NCBI GenBank assembly: GCA_049656905.1
Contig: JBASMO010000253.1
Span: 1-6,146, forward strand
DNA from: DTU018 sp003444615
GTDB taxonomy: Bacteria > Bacillota > Syntrophomonadia > Syntrophomonadales > Syntrophomonadaceae
Length of the DNA: 6,146 bases
Direction: 5' to 3'
Numbering within the stretch: position 1 is the stretch's first letter; each line of letters opens with the position of its first letter. The notes beneath the pieces are model-generated. The model saw only the letters and a list, made by a program, of their open reading frames with translations. It had not been told where the DNA came from and did no database searches. Positions 5,323 through 6,146 of the stretch are shown piece by piece. Both the position numbers and the translations under genes were made by a program.

Positions 5323-6146
5323 GTGCCTAGACAGGGACGCAAAAAAGCCTTGTATTCCACTTATCATATAATACAACGTGGTAATAATCGACAAGTAATA
5401 TTTAAATCTGACCACGACAGGTTTTACTATTTAGAGTTGCTGCGTAAAAGCAAACAAAAATACAAATTCCTACTTTATGCCTATTGTTTAATGAACAATC
5501 ACCTTCATCTTGCTCTGTATGATAATGGTACTGATATTTCACATATTATGAGAAGCCTAAATGGTAGCTATGCCAGTTATTATAATAAAAAATACCAGAG
5601 GAGTGGGCACCTTTTTCAGGATAGGTTTAAGAGTGAGTTAGTAACGAAGGACGAATACATTTTGGAACTGAGTCGTTATATTCATAACAATCCTGTTAAA
5701 GCTGGCTTGGTAAAAAACCCAGAAGGGTACAGATGGAGTAGTTTTAGACAGTATATGAGTCATAGGAAGGACAAAAACAATTTAGTAGACATTGAATTCA
5801 TCCTTAGTTTATTTTCCCATAATATAGATGAAGCAAGGATTGAATATAATAAATTTGTTAAACGCAGCGACAGTGTCCAGATTCATTTCCTCGAAATTGA
5901 CGACGATGTGGATAGCAAAACTCCAAATAGCACCCCTTATATCTTAACAGTTGCGCAGGGAAGAGAGTTTTTACTAAAGAAGGCACAAGAAAATAAGATG
6001 AGTTTGAGTCAGTTTATTCAAAATCGCTCAAAGCGAGATGAAGCTATTCGCGAATTGCGCAATTACTCAACTGGAAGCTTAAGAGAAATTGCCGAAGCAG
6101 GTGGAGCAATAAGCGAGTCTACAGTAGGGCGTATCCTAAGGGCCGA
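5323..6146 (+). CDS. REP-associated tyrosine transposase-like protein (Y1/HUH family), 3' partial
   Basis: This frame stays open for 274 codons to the window end. The family makes single-strand cuts through a tyrosine-DNA link and is related to IS200/IS605 TnpA. The start MPRQGRKKA is typical. A strand-turn YHIIQRGNNRQVIF (14-27) precedes the metal-binding HUH motif in YCLMNNHLHLAL (54-65, H60 and H62). GHLFQDRFKSE (95-105) and the helix RYIHNNPVKAGLV (118-130) follow; Y119 is the probable nucleophile. The GYRWSSF motif (135-141) is also family-typical. Residues about 205-274 form a C-terminal extension ending in a likely helix-turn-helix (GSLREIAEAGGAISESTVGR, 251-270). The codons are visibly more A/T-rich than those of lysS, consistent with a transferred gene. 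The inverted repeat at 5176-5261 just upstream could be its substrate. The true end and any downstream repeat are outside the window. Confidence 0.88.
   Translation, partial: MPRQGRKKALYSTYHIIQRGNNRQVIFKSDHDRFYYLELLRKSKQKYKFLLYAYCLMNNHLHLALYDNGTDISHIMRSLNGSYASYYNKKYQRSGHLFQDRFKSELVTKDEYILELSRYIHNNPVKAGLVKNPEGYRWSSFRQYMSHRKDKNNLVDIEFILSLFSHNIDEARIEYNKFVKRSDSVQIHFLEIDDDVDSKTPNSTPYILTVAQGREFLLKKAQENKMSLSQFIQNRSKRDEAIRELRNYSTGSLREIAEAGGAISESTVGRILRA

Noticed and set aside
5169..5360. 63-codon minus-strand frame over the lysS-transposase gap
   Set aside because: It is a translation of the inverted repeat and overlaps the start of the transposase.
5321..5371. ATG at 5321 as the transposase start
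   Set aside because: It is in a different frame that stops after 16 codons; the family-typical MPRQ start comes from the GTG at 5323.

Overview
The window looks like a chromosomal segment from an anaerobic firmicute of the class Clostridia. The reasons are the GreA and class II LysRS sequences, strong purine-rich ribosome binding sites, a TTG and a GTG start, moderate GC content, and a Clostridia-style Y1 transposase with REP-type repeats. A Syntrophomonas-like organism would fit, but that is an impression from memory and not a search result.

Layout. Positions 1-30 (minus strand) hold the first ten codons of a gene leaving the window; they resemble the N-terminus of an IS1182-type transposase. 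Between it and the first plus-strand gene lie two copies of a GGGGACGG-core repeat and then a very good sigma-A promoter (222-250). This promoter probably drives a three-gene operon: a helix-turn-helix regulator (294-827), a protein of the family databases label 'quinate 5-dehydrogenase' (860-1774, TTG start), and an unrecognised 299-residue protein (1767-2666) that overlaps the previous gene by 8 bases. Next come a possible promoter, a terminator-like hairpin and greA (2778-3257). A 416-base gap packed with at least four palindromic repeats follows, then lysS (3674-5164, 496 residues). A 28-base-arm inverted repeat follows lysS. The window ends inside a REP-associated tyrosine transposase-like gene (5323 onward, no stop in the window).

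How it works together. greA (rescue of backtracked RNA polymerase) and lysS (lysyl-tRNA synthesis) are housekeeping genes commonly found as neighbours. The upstream trio looks like a self-contained regulator plus metabolic or sensory unit whose function I cannot assign. The most distinctive theme is the repeats: five units sharing a GGGGACGG core, in three intergenic places, one pair lying directly upstream of the Y1 transposase. This suggests a RAYT/REP system, with the transposase possibly mobilising or having spread the repeats.

I see no CRISPR array, no tRNA or rRNA, no phage genes and no recognisable defence system. I found no clear evidence for a wholly new system. The best leads are the uncharacterised operon and the modular repeat family.
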